From: Tistrella bauzanensis
GTDB lineage: Bacteria > Pseudomonadota > Alphaproteobacteria > Tistrellales > Tistrellaceae
Reading direction: 5' to 3'
Length of the DNA stretch: 64,000 nucleotides
NCBI RefSeq assembly: GCF_014636235.1
Contig: NZ_BMDZ01000022.1
Span: forward strand, 1-64,000
The first letter of the stretch is position 1. Every line of letters starts with the position of its first letter. The position numbers were made by a program, and so were the translations under genes. The notes under the pieces were generated by a model. That model saw only the letters and a list, made by a program, of their open reading frames with translations, did no database searches and was not told the origin of the DNA. This document shows positions 36,141 through 44,465 of the stretch, piece by piece.

Positions 36141-36665
36141 TCAGGCCGGGCTGTGCCATCCGGCGCGTGCCGCCCGGGCAAGCGACGAGCGCACCACCGC
36201 CCGGTGCAACGGGGCGATGATGGTGATGTCGCTGCGGCCCAGCAGGTTGTGGCAATGGACCAGGGCGGTCAGTGTCACCATTTGCGCCCCGGGCTGCGCG
36301 TCGGTGATGCGGACCGACAGGCGGAAATCGAGATGGCGATCATCCTCGCCCATCAGGATCTCGTCGGCATGGATTTCATAGATCTTGAAGATGCCGATCC
36401 GCCGGTCGTCGGGGCCGTCGGGTGTCGCGAGCATCGGGGCGGTCTTGAGGCCGAAGGGCGAGACCAGCAGATCGCGCAGCCTCAACAGCCAGGCGACCCA
36501 GGCAGCCTGATGGCTGAACAGGGCGCGGGCGATGGCCTCCGGATCACCGCCCAGCCCGCCGGGCAGGGCGATGGCATAACTGTCCGCCAGATCCGCGCCG
36601 GCGAAGAGCGGGCGGAGACGCGAGGCGTGCGGCCGCGGCACGGCGGATGGCTGGTCGATGGCCAT
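36141..36665 (-). CDS. DUF2867 domain-containing protein
   Basis: A 174-residue cytosolic protein matching DUF2867: the N-terminal ADLADSYAIAL segment, the conserved core IGIFKIYEIHADEILMGEDDRHLDFRLS in pieces, and VTLTALVHCHNLLGR near the end. Function is unknown; family members often sit next to oxidoreductases or regulators. It converges on tetR with a 53-base gap and is followed on the same strand by the broken lysR gene. Confidence 0.75.
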   Translation of the reverse strand: MAIDQPSAVPRPHASRLRPLFAGADLADSYAIALPGGLGGDPEAIARALFSHQAAWVAWLLRLRDLLVSPFGLKTAPMLATPDGPDDRRIGIFKIYEIHADEILMGEDDRHLDFRLSVRITDAQPGAQMVTLTALVHCHNLLGRSDITIIAPLHRAVVRSSLARAARAGWHSPA

Positions 36666-36720
36666 GTCGCTCAGTATGCGCGCGTCGGGCTGATGCCGAC
36701 AGAGGGAAGGGGGCGCTGCG

Positions 36721-37643
36721 TCAGCCGGCCGCAGAGCTTTTGCGGGCCGGGTCGGTTTCCTTCAGCACGTCGATGAAGGCTCTGAGGCCGGCGGGAACAT
36801 GGCGGTGGCCGGGATAATAGAGCACCGCGCCGTCAAATGGCGGACACCAGTCGCCAAGCACGATGTCGAGCCGGCCGGCGCCCAGATGCGGCTGGGCGAC
36901 GCTGTCGGAGACGAAGGCGATGCCCAGACCGGCACAGGCGGCCTCGATCATCGCGGCCGGCGTGTTCAGGGCCAGCCGCCCGGGCACATCGACCGCCATC
37001 TCCTGACCATGGCGCTCGAACTCCCACCGATACAGCCGGCCGCCGGGCAGGCGGAAGCGGATGCAGTCGTGGCGGGCCAGATCGTCCGGTGTCCGCGGGC
37101 GGCCATGGCGGGCGAGATAGGCGGGCGAGGCCGCGGCCAGGAACCGGGCCGGGCCGCCGAACGGCACTGCGATCGCATCCTGCGGCACTGCCTCGCCCAG
37201 CCGGACCCCGGCATCGAACCCCTCGGCCACGATGTCGATCAGCCGGCCCTCGACCACCAGATCGAGATGCATGTCAGGGTGGCGGTCCAGGACGATCGGC
37301 ACGGTATGTTCCAGAAGCAGTCGGGCGGCGGCTTCATTGGCGTTGATCCGCAGCAGCCCGCCGGGCGAGGCGCGATACGCGTTGACCGTGTCGAGCGCGC
37401 GATCGAGGTCGCCCAGCAGCGGCTCAAGACGGTTCAGCAGCCGTTCGCCCGCCTCGGTGGTGGGTGGTGCGGTTGAACAGCCGCACGCCCATGCGGTCTT
37501 CCAGAGCCCGGATGATATGGCTGAGCGTCGATGGTGGCAGGCCCAGATCGTCCGCCGCCTGCCGGAAGCTCCGCCGCTGCGCCACAGTGACGAAGGCGGT
37601 GAGGTCGTCGAGGCGCGGTCGCTCATTGCTGCGGAAACTCCAT
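36721..37643 (-). pseudogene. Broken LysR-family regulator (frameshifted)
   Basis: The C-terminal two thirds, from TEAGERLLNRLE, is an intact LysR effector-binding domain. Its helix-turn-helix lies in another frame: reading from 37634 gives RPRLDDLTAFVTVAQRR, then QAADDLGLPPSTLSHIIRAL and RLFNRTT. The switch falls at about 37458-37470, where LysR proteins normally have about five codons between NRTT and TEAG; only four bases remain, consistent with an 11-base deletion. A second lesion near 37635-37637 (one extra T) would explain why the only ATG (37643) is out of frame with the HTH. It is divergent from an SDR gene, which it presumably once controlled. Confidence 0.8.
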
Positions 37644-37757
37644 CACGGCATGCCGGATTGACCGGATTAATCAATCAATGGTCACGCCCCATTCTCTCGT
37701 CAACGGCCGGCGTCGCCTTGTCCCGCCGCCGGCCGGTCACGACGAAGGATATCTCTC

Positions 37758-38594
37758 ATGACCAAGACCTGGTTCATCACCGGTACATCCTCGGGCTTCG
37801 GCCGGATCATGACCGAAACCCTGCTGGCGCGCGGTGACCGCGTCGCCGCGACCCTCCGTCGCCCCGAGCGGCTTGCCGGTCTGGCGGATGCCTATGGCGA
37901 CCGGTTGTGGCTGGCCGACCTCGACGTCACCGACACGGCCCGGCTGCGCGCGGTGACCGACGCGGCCTTTGCGCATTTCGGGCGGATCGAGGTGGTGGTC
38001 TCGAATGCCGGCTATGGCCTGCTGGGCGCGGCTGAGGAACTCGACGATGCGGCGATCCGCCGTCAGATCGAGACCAATGTCCTGGGCTCGATGCAATTGT
38101 TCCGGGCTGTGGTGCCGCATCTGCGCCGACAGGGCGGCGGCCGCTTCCTGCAGCTTTCGTCCATGGGCGGACAGATGGCGTTTCCCGGCCTCAGCCTCTA
38201 TCACGCCAGCAAATGGGCGATGGAGGGCTTCTTCGAGGCGGCGGCACCGGAAGTGGCGCCCTTCGGCATCGGCGTGACCCTGATCGAGCCGGGGGCCGCA
38301 TCGACCGGCTTCGGCAGCACCGGTGCCGACCTTGCAGCGCCGTCGGCGGTCTATGCCGATACGCCCGCCGGCGCCATCCGTCGCGCCTTTACCGAGGGCG
38401 CGTTCCCGGTGCCGGGCGATTCGGGCCGGATGGTCGCGCGGATGGTCGAGGTGGCCGAGACGGTTGAGGCGCCACGGCGTCTTACCCTTGGCAGCGATGC
38501 TTATGAGCAGATCCGGGCGGCGCTTCTGGGGCGGCTGGCGGCGCTGGATGCCCAGGAAGCGGTGGCGCGGTCGACCGATCTTGGCGCCGGCTGA
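37758..38594 (+). CDS. Short-chain dehydrogenase/reductase
   Basis: A 278-residue classical SDR. The cofactor loop is TGTSSGFG (residues 9-16), the NAG motif is in VVSNAGYG, and the catalytic Ser and Tyr-x-x-x-Lys are in LQLSSMGG and YHASKWAMEG. It most resembles the SDRs commonly found divergent from LysR regulators (the regulator here is broken). Substrate is unknown. AAGGA lies upstream of the ATG. Confidence 0.9.
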   Translation: MTKTWFITGTSSGFGRIMTETLLARGDRVAATLRRPERLAGLADAYGDRLWLADLDVTDTARLRAVTDAAFAHFGRIEVVVSNAGYGLLGAAEELDDAAIRRQIETNVLGSMQLFRAVVPHLRRQGGGRFLQLSSMGGQMAFPGLSLYHASKWAMEGFFEAAAPEVAPFGIGVTLIEPGAASTGFGSTGADLAAPSAVYADTPAGAIRRAFTEGAFPVPGDSGRMVARMVEVAETVEAPRRLTLGSDAYEQIRAALLGRLAALDAQEAVARSTDLGAG

Positions 38595-38697
38595 CGGCGG
38601 CGGCGTGTCGGCGGTGGCCGCGTGTTGACGGTGGCCGGCTCGCCGGGGCAGGGCGGGGCTGCTATGCTGCGGCCCCGCCCTTTCCGGAGCCCGACCG

Positions 38698-39408
38698 ATG
38701 ACCCGCCCCGCCCTTATTCTCGATCTGGATGGCACAGTCGTTGATGCCGTTCCCGATTTCGCCGCAGCCATGAACCGGCTGATGGCGGAACTGCGCCTGC
38801 GGTCGGTGACGGGCCCCGAAATCGCCGGCTATCTGGGCGACGGACCGCGCAAACTGGTCGAGCGGGTGCTGGCCGCGCGTGGGCTGCCGATGATCGAGGC
38901 GGCCCACGACCGGTTTCTGGCCGACTACACCGCCCATGCGGCCGAATTGACCACGGCCTTCGCCGGCGTCGCCGAAACCCTCGACGCGTTCCGCGCCGCC
39001 GGCTGGGCGGTTCTGGTCTGCACCAAGAAGCCTGAGGCCGCCACCCGCGCCATGCTGGCGGGCCTCAGCCTGCTTGATCGTTTCGACGGCATCGGCGCCG
39101 GCGACAGCTTCGCCGTCTCGAAGCCCGACCCGCGCCATCTGACGATGACGCTTGCCGCCGCCGGGCTGGACCATGCGCCCGCCGTGATGGTCGGCGACCA
39201 CGCAAACGACGTCGCCGCCGCCCGCGGCGCCGGGCTGCCCTGCATCTTCGCCGGCTGGGGCCATGGCCCCGCCCGCATGGCCGAGGGGGCCGATCTGGTG
39301 GCAGCCCGCTTCACCGACCTTGTCCGTCTGGCCCCGCAGGTGCTGGCGGCACGGGGCCTCACGGTTTCCGCCCCGCAGGGCATTGATGGCGTCACAGGCC
39401 AAAACTGA
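38698..39408 (+). CDS. HAD-superfamily phosphatase, phosphoglycolate-phosphatase type
   Basis: A 236-residue HAD hydrolase. Motif I is DLDGTVVDA (nucleophile D9, acid D11), motif II the Thr in VLVCTKKP, motif III the Lys in SKPDPRH and motif IV GDHANDV. The helical cap between motifs I and II is type C1, like Gph. Phosphoglycolate is a reasonable substrate but other small phosphates are possible. Short gap (5 bases) to the convergent dsbA-like gene. Confidence 0.85.
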   Translation: MTRPALILDLDGTVVDAVPDFAAAMNRLMAELRLRSVTGPEIAGYLGDGPRKLVERVLAARGLPMIEAAHDRFLADYTAHAAELTTAFAGVAETLDAFRAAGWAVLVCTKKPEAATRAMLAGLSLLDRFDGIGAGDSFAVSKPDPRHLTMTLAAAGLDHAPAVMVGDHANDVAAARGAGLPCIFAGWGHGPARMAEGADLVAARFTDLVRLAPQVLAARGLTVSAPQGIDGVTGQN

Positions 39409-39413
39409 CCGGC

Positions 39414-40184
39414 TCAGCCTTTGGCGCTGTCGACCGCCTGTTCCAGCGCGTCCAGTTCGACCGCGCCGGGCAGAAGCGTGTCGCCGATCACGAAGGCCGG
39501 GGTGCCGCCGATGCCCAGGCGCTGGGCCAGGGCCATGGTCTCGCGCAGATGGGTCTCGATCTCGGGCGACTGCATGCGAGCCTTCACGGCGTCGGCATCG
39601 ACCCCGCGATCGCTGACCAGGGCCAGCACCCGGTCTTCGGTCAGACTGCCCTGCGCGGTCATCAGCGCCTGGTGGATCTCAGGGTACTGCGCCGGCGCGA
39701 TCGCCTGCACTGCCAGTGCCGCGCGGGCGGCGACCAGGGAATCCGGGCCCAGAATCGGGAATTCCTTATAGACCACGCGGATATCGTCGCGTTTGCTGAT
39801 CAACTGGTCCACCGTCACCATCGCCCGCCGGCAATAGGGGCAGCGATAGTCGAAGAACTGCACCACGGTGACCGGCGCATCGCCCGGGCCGACCACCGGA
39901 TCGCGGTTGTCAGACACGAGTTGATCGCGGCTTTCGGCGATTGCTGTGTTCTGCGCCTGGGCCTCGGCGGATTTCTGATCGGCCTGCCAGCGACGGATGC
40001 TGTCGACGACCAGTTCGGGTTCGCGGATCAGGACATCCCGGACCATATCCTCGCCCGCGCGGGCCTGGGCCGCCGGATCGACCGCCAGCACGCGGTCCAT
40101 CACCAACGTCGTGGCGGCACCGCCGATGGCGCCCATGACCAGGGCCACGACCGGTACGATGAATTTCGACATGGAATTACGCAT
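39414..40184 (-). CDS. DsbA-family periplasmic thiol-disulfide oxidoreductase
   Basis: A 256-residue protein with an N-terminal membrane anchor or signal (residues 6-28), a helical stretch with VRDVLIREPELVVDSIRRW (the N-terminal domain common in alphaproteobacterial DsbA-like/Com1 proteins), and a thioredoxin fold with C115-P-Y-C118 and the cis-Pro loop GGTPAFVIG. Likely introduces or rearranges disulfides in exported proteins. ATG 40184 or 40172 are both possible starts. It lies downstream of the BepA-like protease on the same strand; together they suggest envelope quality control. Confidence 0.88.
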   Translation of the reverse strand: MRNSMSKFIVPVVALVMGAIGGAATTLVMDRVLAVDPAAQARAGEDMVRDVLIREPELVVDSIRRWQADQKSAEAQAQNTAIAESRDQLVSDNRDPVVGPGDAPVTVVQFFDYRCPYCRRAMVTVDQLISKRDDIRVVYKEFPILGPDSLVAARAALAVQAIAPAQYPEIHQALMTAQGSLTEDRVLALVSDRGVDADAVKARMQSPEIETHLRETMALAQRLGIGGTPAFVIGDTLLPGAVELDALEQAVDSAKG

Positions 40185-40231
40185 CTTTCACGTCTGAGGG
40201 GCCGGCATGGCGGCCCGGACTGTTATCGTCG

Positions 40232-41608
40232 TCAGCGCTGGGCACGGGCTTCTTCGCGCTGGCGTTTGGCATATTCAACCAGGTCATCCGCGCGCAACTG
40301 GCCGGGCGAGCCGACCGGCAGGTTGTCGCGTGCCCGTGTCGCCTGGACCACCGCTTCCTCCCAGCGATTGACCTGGGCATTATATTCCGCCAGCGCCAGC
40401 GACGCCTGCGGCATGCGCCCGGCGCGGCCATAGGCGATCCCCAGCAGGCGCCAGGCGGTGGCGTTGTCGCGGTCGGCGGCGGTTGCCGCCTCCAGCAGCG
40501 ACTGGGCTTCCGTATAGGCGGCGTCCTGGCCGGTCTCGATCAGCGCCTGCGCCAGCCCGACCGAGATCAGCGGCGCATGGTTCGACGTCTCGACCGCCAG
40601 CCGATAGGGCGCGATCGCATCGCTGACCCGGCCATTCTCGAACAGGATCTGGCCTTCCAACTCGTGGAAATACGGGTCATCGGGCTGTTCGGCGATCAGG
40701 CCGCGGATCAGGGGCAGGGCGTTGTCCAGATCGGCCTGACGATAATAGGCGATGGCCCGGGCATAGCGGGCCGGCACCGACCGGTCGTCGGCCTTATAGG
40801 TCGCCAGCGTGCGGCCCGGCGGGTCCAGAAAGCCTTTCAGTTTGGCGATCATCCGGTCATAGGCCATCTGTTCTTCGGGCGTGGCCGCCGCCCGCACGCC
40901 GCTTTCCTGCGCCACCACATTCTCGACCACCCGCACCCGGTCGGCGGCCATGGGATGGGTGGACAGATACGGGCTCTGGCGGCTGCCGATCAGCAGGCTC
41001 TGATTGTCGAGCTTCTGGAAGAATTCCAGCATGCCCTGCGCCGATTCCCCCGCTCGGTGCAGGAAGCGGATGCCGGCCTGATCGGCTGAATTCTCCTGCG
41101 CACGGCTGAAGCTCAACATGCCGCGCTGGGCCATCTGCTGGCCACCCATGGCGATCGCCATGCCGGCATCGGCGCTGCCGCCGGCGACCCCGATCGCCAG
41201 ACCCAGCAGTGCCGAGGCAATGGCCTGTGCGGTCGCCATTTCCACGGCACCGCCGATGCGCGACAGATGGCCGCCGGCGATGTGGCCGGTTTCATGGGCG
41301 ATGACGCCGGCAAGCTGGTTCGGGTTGTCGCTGGCCATCAGCAGGCCGGTGAAGATGAACAGATGCATGCCGCCGCCGACGAAGGCGTTGATCGCATTGT
41401 CGCGGATCAGATGGATGTCGACCGATGCCGGGTCGAGATCGGCGGCCTTGAACAGTGGAGTCGCTATCTGCCGGATGGTATGTTCCACCTCGGCGTCACG
41501 GATGAACGACAGCCCCGCCCGTTGCGCCGAGGCCGGTCCTACGGCACTCATCCCCGACACGATCAGGAAGCAGATAAGGACGGCGATGCGGAGGAAGCTT
41601 GAGCGCAC
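40232..41608 (-). CDS. bepA: M48-family periplasmic metalloprotease, BepA-like
   Basis: A 458-residue protease/chaperone probably involved in outer-membrane protein assembly quality control. Signal peptide at residues 1-29 (ending PASAQ), zinc motif H105ETGH109 with the third ligand Glu in SADQAGIRFL region replaced by the typical NSADQ arrangement, and a C-terminal TPR superhelix from about residue 275 (repeated A-Y-x-x-A-x-A helices). Start is GTG at 41608. The YfgC/BepA organisation matches well; the precise substrate (LptD or others) is assumed from the family. Confidence 0.88.
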   Translation of the reverse strand: MRSSFLRIAVLICFLIVSGMSAVGPASAQRAGLSFIRDAEVEHTIRQIATPLFKAADLDPASVDIHLIRDNAINAFVGGGMHLFIFTGLLMASDNPNQLAGVIAHETGHIAGGHLSRIGGAVEMATAQAIASALLGLAIGVAGGSADAGMAIAMGGQQMAQRGMLSFSRAQENSADQAGIRFLHRAGESAQGMLEFFQKLDNQSLLIGSRQSPYLSTHPMAADRVRVVENVVAQESGVRAAATPEEQMAYDRMIAKLKGFLDPPGRTLATYKADDRSVPARYARAIAYYRQADLDNALPLIRGLIAEQPDDPYFHELEGQILFENGRVSDAIAPYRLAVETSNHAPLISVGLAQALIETGQDAAYTEAQSLLEAATAADRDNATAWRLLGIAYGRAGRMPQASLALAEYNAQVNRWEEAVVQATRARDNLPVGSPGQLRADDLVEYAKRQREEARAQR

Positions 41609-41714
41609 GATGCGGACCCCGGATGATTCCCTCGAACGTAGGGGTGCAATCCAGGCCCGTCAATCTCGGCATCGGTGGCAATTCCGCGACGCAGCCGGCC
41701 CGGACCGGTTCTTC

Positions 41715-43001
41715 GTGGTTGCCCGGCCCTTCACGATTACCCGGTCCTCGGCATTGGTGGCGATCGGCGCCGCGGCGCTGGCGGCCGGCTGCAGTCCGCG
41801 TGTCGAAGTCGGCCGGGTGGACGCGGTCACCGGTTTCATTGGTCTGGTCGCGACCGACGAACCGCGATCGGCGCTGGTCGGACGCGACATTCTGTCGGCC
41901 GGTGGCAGCGCCGTCGATGCGGCCGTGGCCATCGCCATCGCCCAGACGGTGACCCTGCCAAGCCGGGTCGGTCTTGGCGGCGGCGGTGCCTGCGTGGTTT
42001 ATAAGGCGCAGCCGCCGCGGACCAAACAGCCACAGACGGCGCAGTCCTTCGACTTCATGCCGCGGGCGGCGGTGGCGGGCGAGACCGTCGCCGTGCCCGG
42101 TTTCGCTCGTGGACTGTATGCCATGCAGGCACAGTACGGCACGCTCCGCTGGCCGCAGCTGGTATCGCCCGGCGAGCAACTGGCGCGGTTCGGTGCGCCG
42201 GTGTCGACGGCTTTCGCCGCCGATCTTGCCGCCTATCGCGAGATCATCGGCGCCTCGCCGGCGCTGGCCCGCACCTTCGGCAGTCTGGCGCAGGGCAACC
42301 AGATGCATCGGCCGGATCTGGCGGCGTCGCTTGGCTCGATCCGCACCGAAGGCCCCGGCGCCCTCTATAGCGGGCCGCTCGGGCGCCGGATGATCGACGA
42401 TTTCGCCAAGGCGGGTGTGACCCTGCGGGCCGATGACCTGCGGCTGTACCAGCCGGTTGCAGCCGATGCGCCGTCGCGGCCCTATGGCAATTTCGATCTG
42501 GTGACCATTGCGGGGACCGGTGGTGCCGCGGCACTGGACGGGGTGGCCGGGGTGCGCACCGGTGTGACGCCGGTCGCCGGGGGCGGTGATGCCGTTCAAT
42601 CCGGGGTCGTCGTGGTGGATCGCGTCGGTGTCGCCGTTGCCTGCACCTTCACGCAAGGGGCCGCCTTCGGCATCGGCCGGATGGGCGACGACACCGGCAT
42701 CATCGCCGCCCGGCCCGCCGATGCCGGTGCATTGGCATCGGGTGCCGCGGTGCTGGCGATCAACGAGAACATCCGCAAACCCTATATGGCGGCGGCCACT
42801 ACCGGTACAGGTGCCGTGCCGGCGATGTCAAAGCTGGTCGGTAACTTCTATGGCGGCGAGGCGCTGGATCAGGCAGTTGCCGCCGCTGGCAGCGCGGGTG
42901 CCGATGTCAGCGCCGCGGCCTGCGCCAACGGCATCCCGTCGAGCGATCAGCGCTGCAATGCGCTGGTGTCGCCGGCCTCGCCGGGCCTCGCCATCCGCTG
43001 A
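41715..43001 (+). CDS. Gamma-glutamyltransferase-like lipoprotein lacking the nucleophile
   Basis: A 428-residue lipoprotein (lipobox LAAGC, C26). The front half matches gamma-glutamyltransferase: GRDILSAGGSAVDAAVAIAI and GLGGGGACVVY. Normal enzymes have 550-580 residues and self-cleave before a Thr in a TTH motif. At the equivalent place this protein has DAVQSGVVVVD, so the Thr and His are absent, and the later GSPGG substrate loop is not recognisable. It is probably non-catalytic, perhaps a binding or scaffold protein. I chose GTG 41715 because the signal sequence follows at once; the upstream sequence lacks a good ribosome site. A longer start at 41610 is possible. Confidence 0.75.
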   Translation: MVARPFTITRSSALVAIGAAALAAGCSPRVEVGRVDAVTGFIGLVATDEPRSALVGRDILSAGGSAVDAAVAIAIAQTVTLPSRVGLGGGGACVVYKAQPPRTKQPQTAQSFDFMPRAAVAGETVAVPGFARGLYAMQAQYGTLRWPQLVSPGEQLARFGAPVSTAFAADLAAYREIIGASPALARTFGSLAQGNQMHRPDLAASLGSIRTEGPGALYSGPLGRRMIDDFAKAGVTLRADDLRLYQPVAADAPSRPYGNFDLVTIAGTGGAAALDGVAGVRTGVTPVAGGGDAVQSGVVVVDRVGVAVACTFTQGAAFGIGRMGDDTGIIAARPADAGALASGAAVLAINENIRKPYMAAATTGTGAVPAMSKLVGNFYGGEALDQAVAAAGSAGADVSAAACANGIPSSDQRCNALVSPASPGLAIR

Positions 43002-43025
43002 TCGCCTGCCCTGAGGGGCCATGTT

Positions 43026-43066
43026 TCCCGCATCAGATATAACCTGTGGTTTTGTTTGATGCGGGA
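43026..43066. terminator. Hairpin between the GGT-like gene and the aminotransferase gene
   Basis: A perfect 10-bp inverted repeat (43026-43035 with 43057-43066, arm TCCCGCATCA) encloses a 21-base A+T-rich loop. It lies 25 bases after the GGT-like stop. No T-run follows on the plus strand, so it could be a weak terminator or an operator rather than a standard terminator. Confidence 0.4.
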
Positions 43067-43180
43067 GCACCTGTTTCCTATCATCGCGGACACCATCCCG
43101 ATGCATCCGCCCGGTCAGCCTGCCATCGATGCCCGGCAGGCGGGCCGGATGTCGTGCCGCAGTCCAAGGACAACCGACAA

Positions 43181-44350
43181 ATGCCCGTCTCGCGCCGGTC
43201 GCAGATCCCGCCATTCCACGCCCTCGAAGTTCTGGCGGAGGCAAATGCGCTGGAAGCCCAGGGTCGCCACATCATCCATATGGAGGTGGGGCAACCATCG
43301 ACCGGTGCGCCGCGCCCGGCCCTGGAAGCCGCCCGTCGCGCCCTCGACGGGCCGGCCTTCGGCTATACCGAAGGTGCCGGTCAGCCGGCGCTGCGGCGGC
43401 GGATCGCCGATCATTACCGCGCGTGGTATGGGGTCGATCTGCCGATCGAGCGGATCGTCATCACCCATGGTGCCTCCGGCTGTTTCACCATCGCCTTCCT
43501 TGCGGCCTTCGATGCCGGCGCGCGGGTGGCGATGGCGGAGCCGGGCTATACGTCATACCGCAATGTCCTGAAGGCGCTGAATATCGAGGTGGTGTCGATC
43601 GAGACCGGGCCCGAGAGCCGGTTTCAGCCGACGGTCGCCCATCTGGAGGCGCTGGACAAGCCGATCGACGGCCTGATCGTCGCCAGCCCGTCCAACCCGA
43701 CCAGCACCACCCTGAAGCCCGAGGAACTGGAAACTCTGGTCCGCTATTGCGAGGCCAAGGGTATCACCCTGATCTCCGATGAAATCTATCACGGCCTCAC
43801 TTATGGCGCGGCCACCCGTTCGGCGCTGAATTACTCACAGGCGCCGATCGTGGTGAACAGCTTCTCGAAATATTTCGCCATGACCGGATGGCGCATGGGC
43901 TGGATGGTGTTGCCGGACGACATGGCGCGCACCGCCGAGAAACTGGCCCAGAATTTCTTCCTGTCGCCCTCGGCTCTCTCTCAGATCGCGGCGACTGCGG
44001 CCTTCGATGGCTATGACGAGGCCGAGATCGCGGTGAAGCGCTATGCCGAGAACCGGCGCGTGCTGCTGGAGGGGCTGCCGGGCGTGGGTTTCACGCGCAT
44101 CGCACCCATCGACGGCGCCTTCTATGTCTGGGCCGACATTTCGGATTACAGCATGGACAGCACCGCCTTCTGCCGCCGGATGCTGCATGAAGCCGGCATT
44201 GCCGCCACGCCGGGCATCGATTTCGATCCATTCAAGGGCCATCACTATCTGCGCATGGCCTTTGCCGGCAGCACTGACGACATGGTGCAGGTGGTTGACC
44301 GGCTGGACGGCTGGATGCGCCGCAGCTTCGGCGTCGGCAAGGTTGCCTGA
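43181..44350 (+). CDS. Class I/II pyridoxal-phosphate aminotransferase
   Basis: A 389-residue fold-type I aminotransferase. The PLP lysine is K230 in NSFSKYFAMTGWRMGW; the conserved Asn/Asp/Tyr residues are in ASPSNPTSTT and LISDEIYHGL, and the substrate-binding Arg in YLRMAFAG near the end. It resembles aspartate/aromatic-type or alanine aminotransferases; the exact amino acid cannot be fixed. ATG 43181 has AAGGA at a good distance. It ends at a strong bidirectional terminator shared with rne. Confidence 0.9.
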   Translation: MPVSRRSQIPPFHALEVLAEANALEAQGRHIIHMEVGQPSTGAPRPALEAARRALDGPAFGYTEGAGQPALRRRIADHYRAWYGVDLPIERIVITHGASGCFTIAFLAAFDAGARVAMAEPGYTSYRNVLKALNIEVVSIETGPESRFQPTVAHLEALDKPIDGLIVASPSNPTSTTLKPEELETLVRYCEAKGITLISDEIYHGLTYGAATRSALNYSQAPIVVNSFSKYFAMTGWRMGWMVLPDDMARTAEKLAQNFFLSPSALSQIAATAAFDGYDEAEIAVKRYAENRRVLLEGLPGVGFTRIAPIDGAFYVWADISDYSMDSTAFCRRMLHEAGIAATPGIDFDPFKGHHYLRMAFAGSTDDMVQVVDRLDGWMRRSFGVGKVA

Positions 44351-44363
44351 CCGATCAGGCTAT

Positions 44364-44433
44364 GCCGGGTGCGTTCACGCACCCCGGCGTCAGGATAGGA
44401 AAAGGGGCTGCCGGCGTGATCCGGCAGCCCCTT
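44364..44433. terminator. Double-hairpin bidirectional terminator between the aminotransferase gene and rne
   Basis: First hairpin 44364-44387 (GCCGGG-TGCG type stem with one bulge); second hairpin 44402-44433 with a perfect 13-bp stem (AAGGGGCTGCCGG) and 6-base loop. On the minus strand the second stem is followed by TTTCC, fitting rne termination; on the plus strand it is followed by GTTCGTT. Confidence 0.85.
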
Positions 44434-44465
44434 GTTCGTTGCGTGCAACGGTCAGGATCGCGGCA

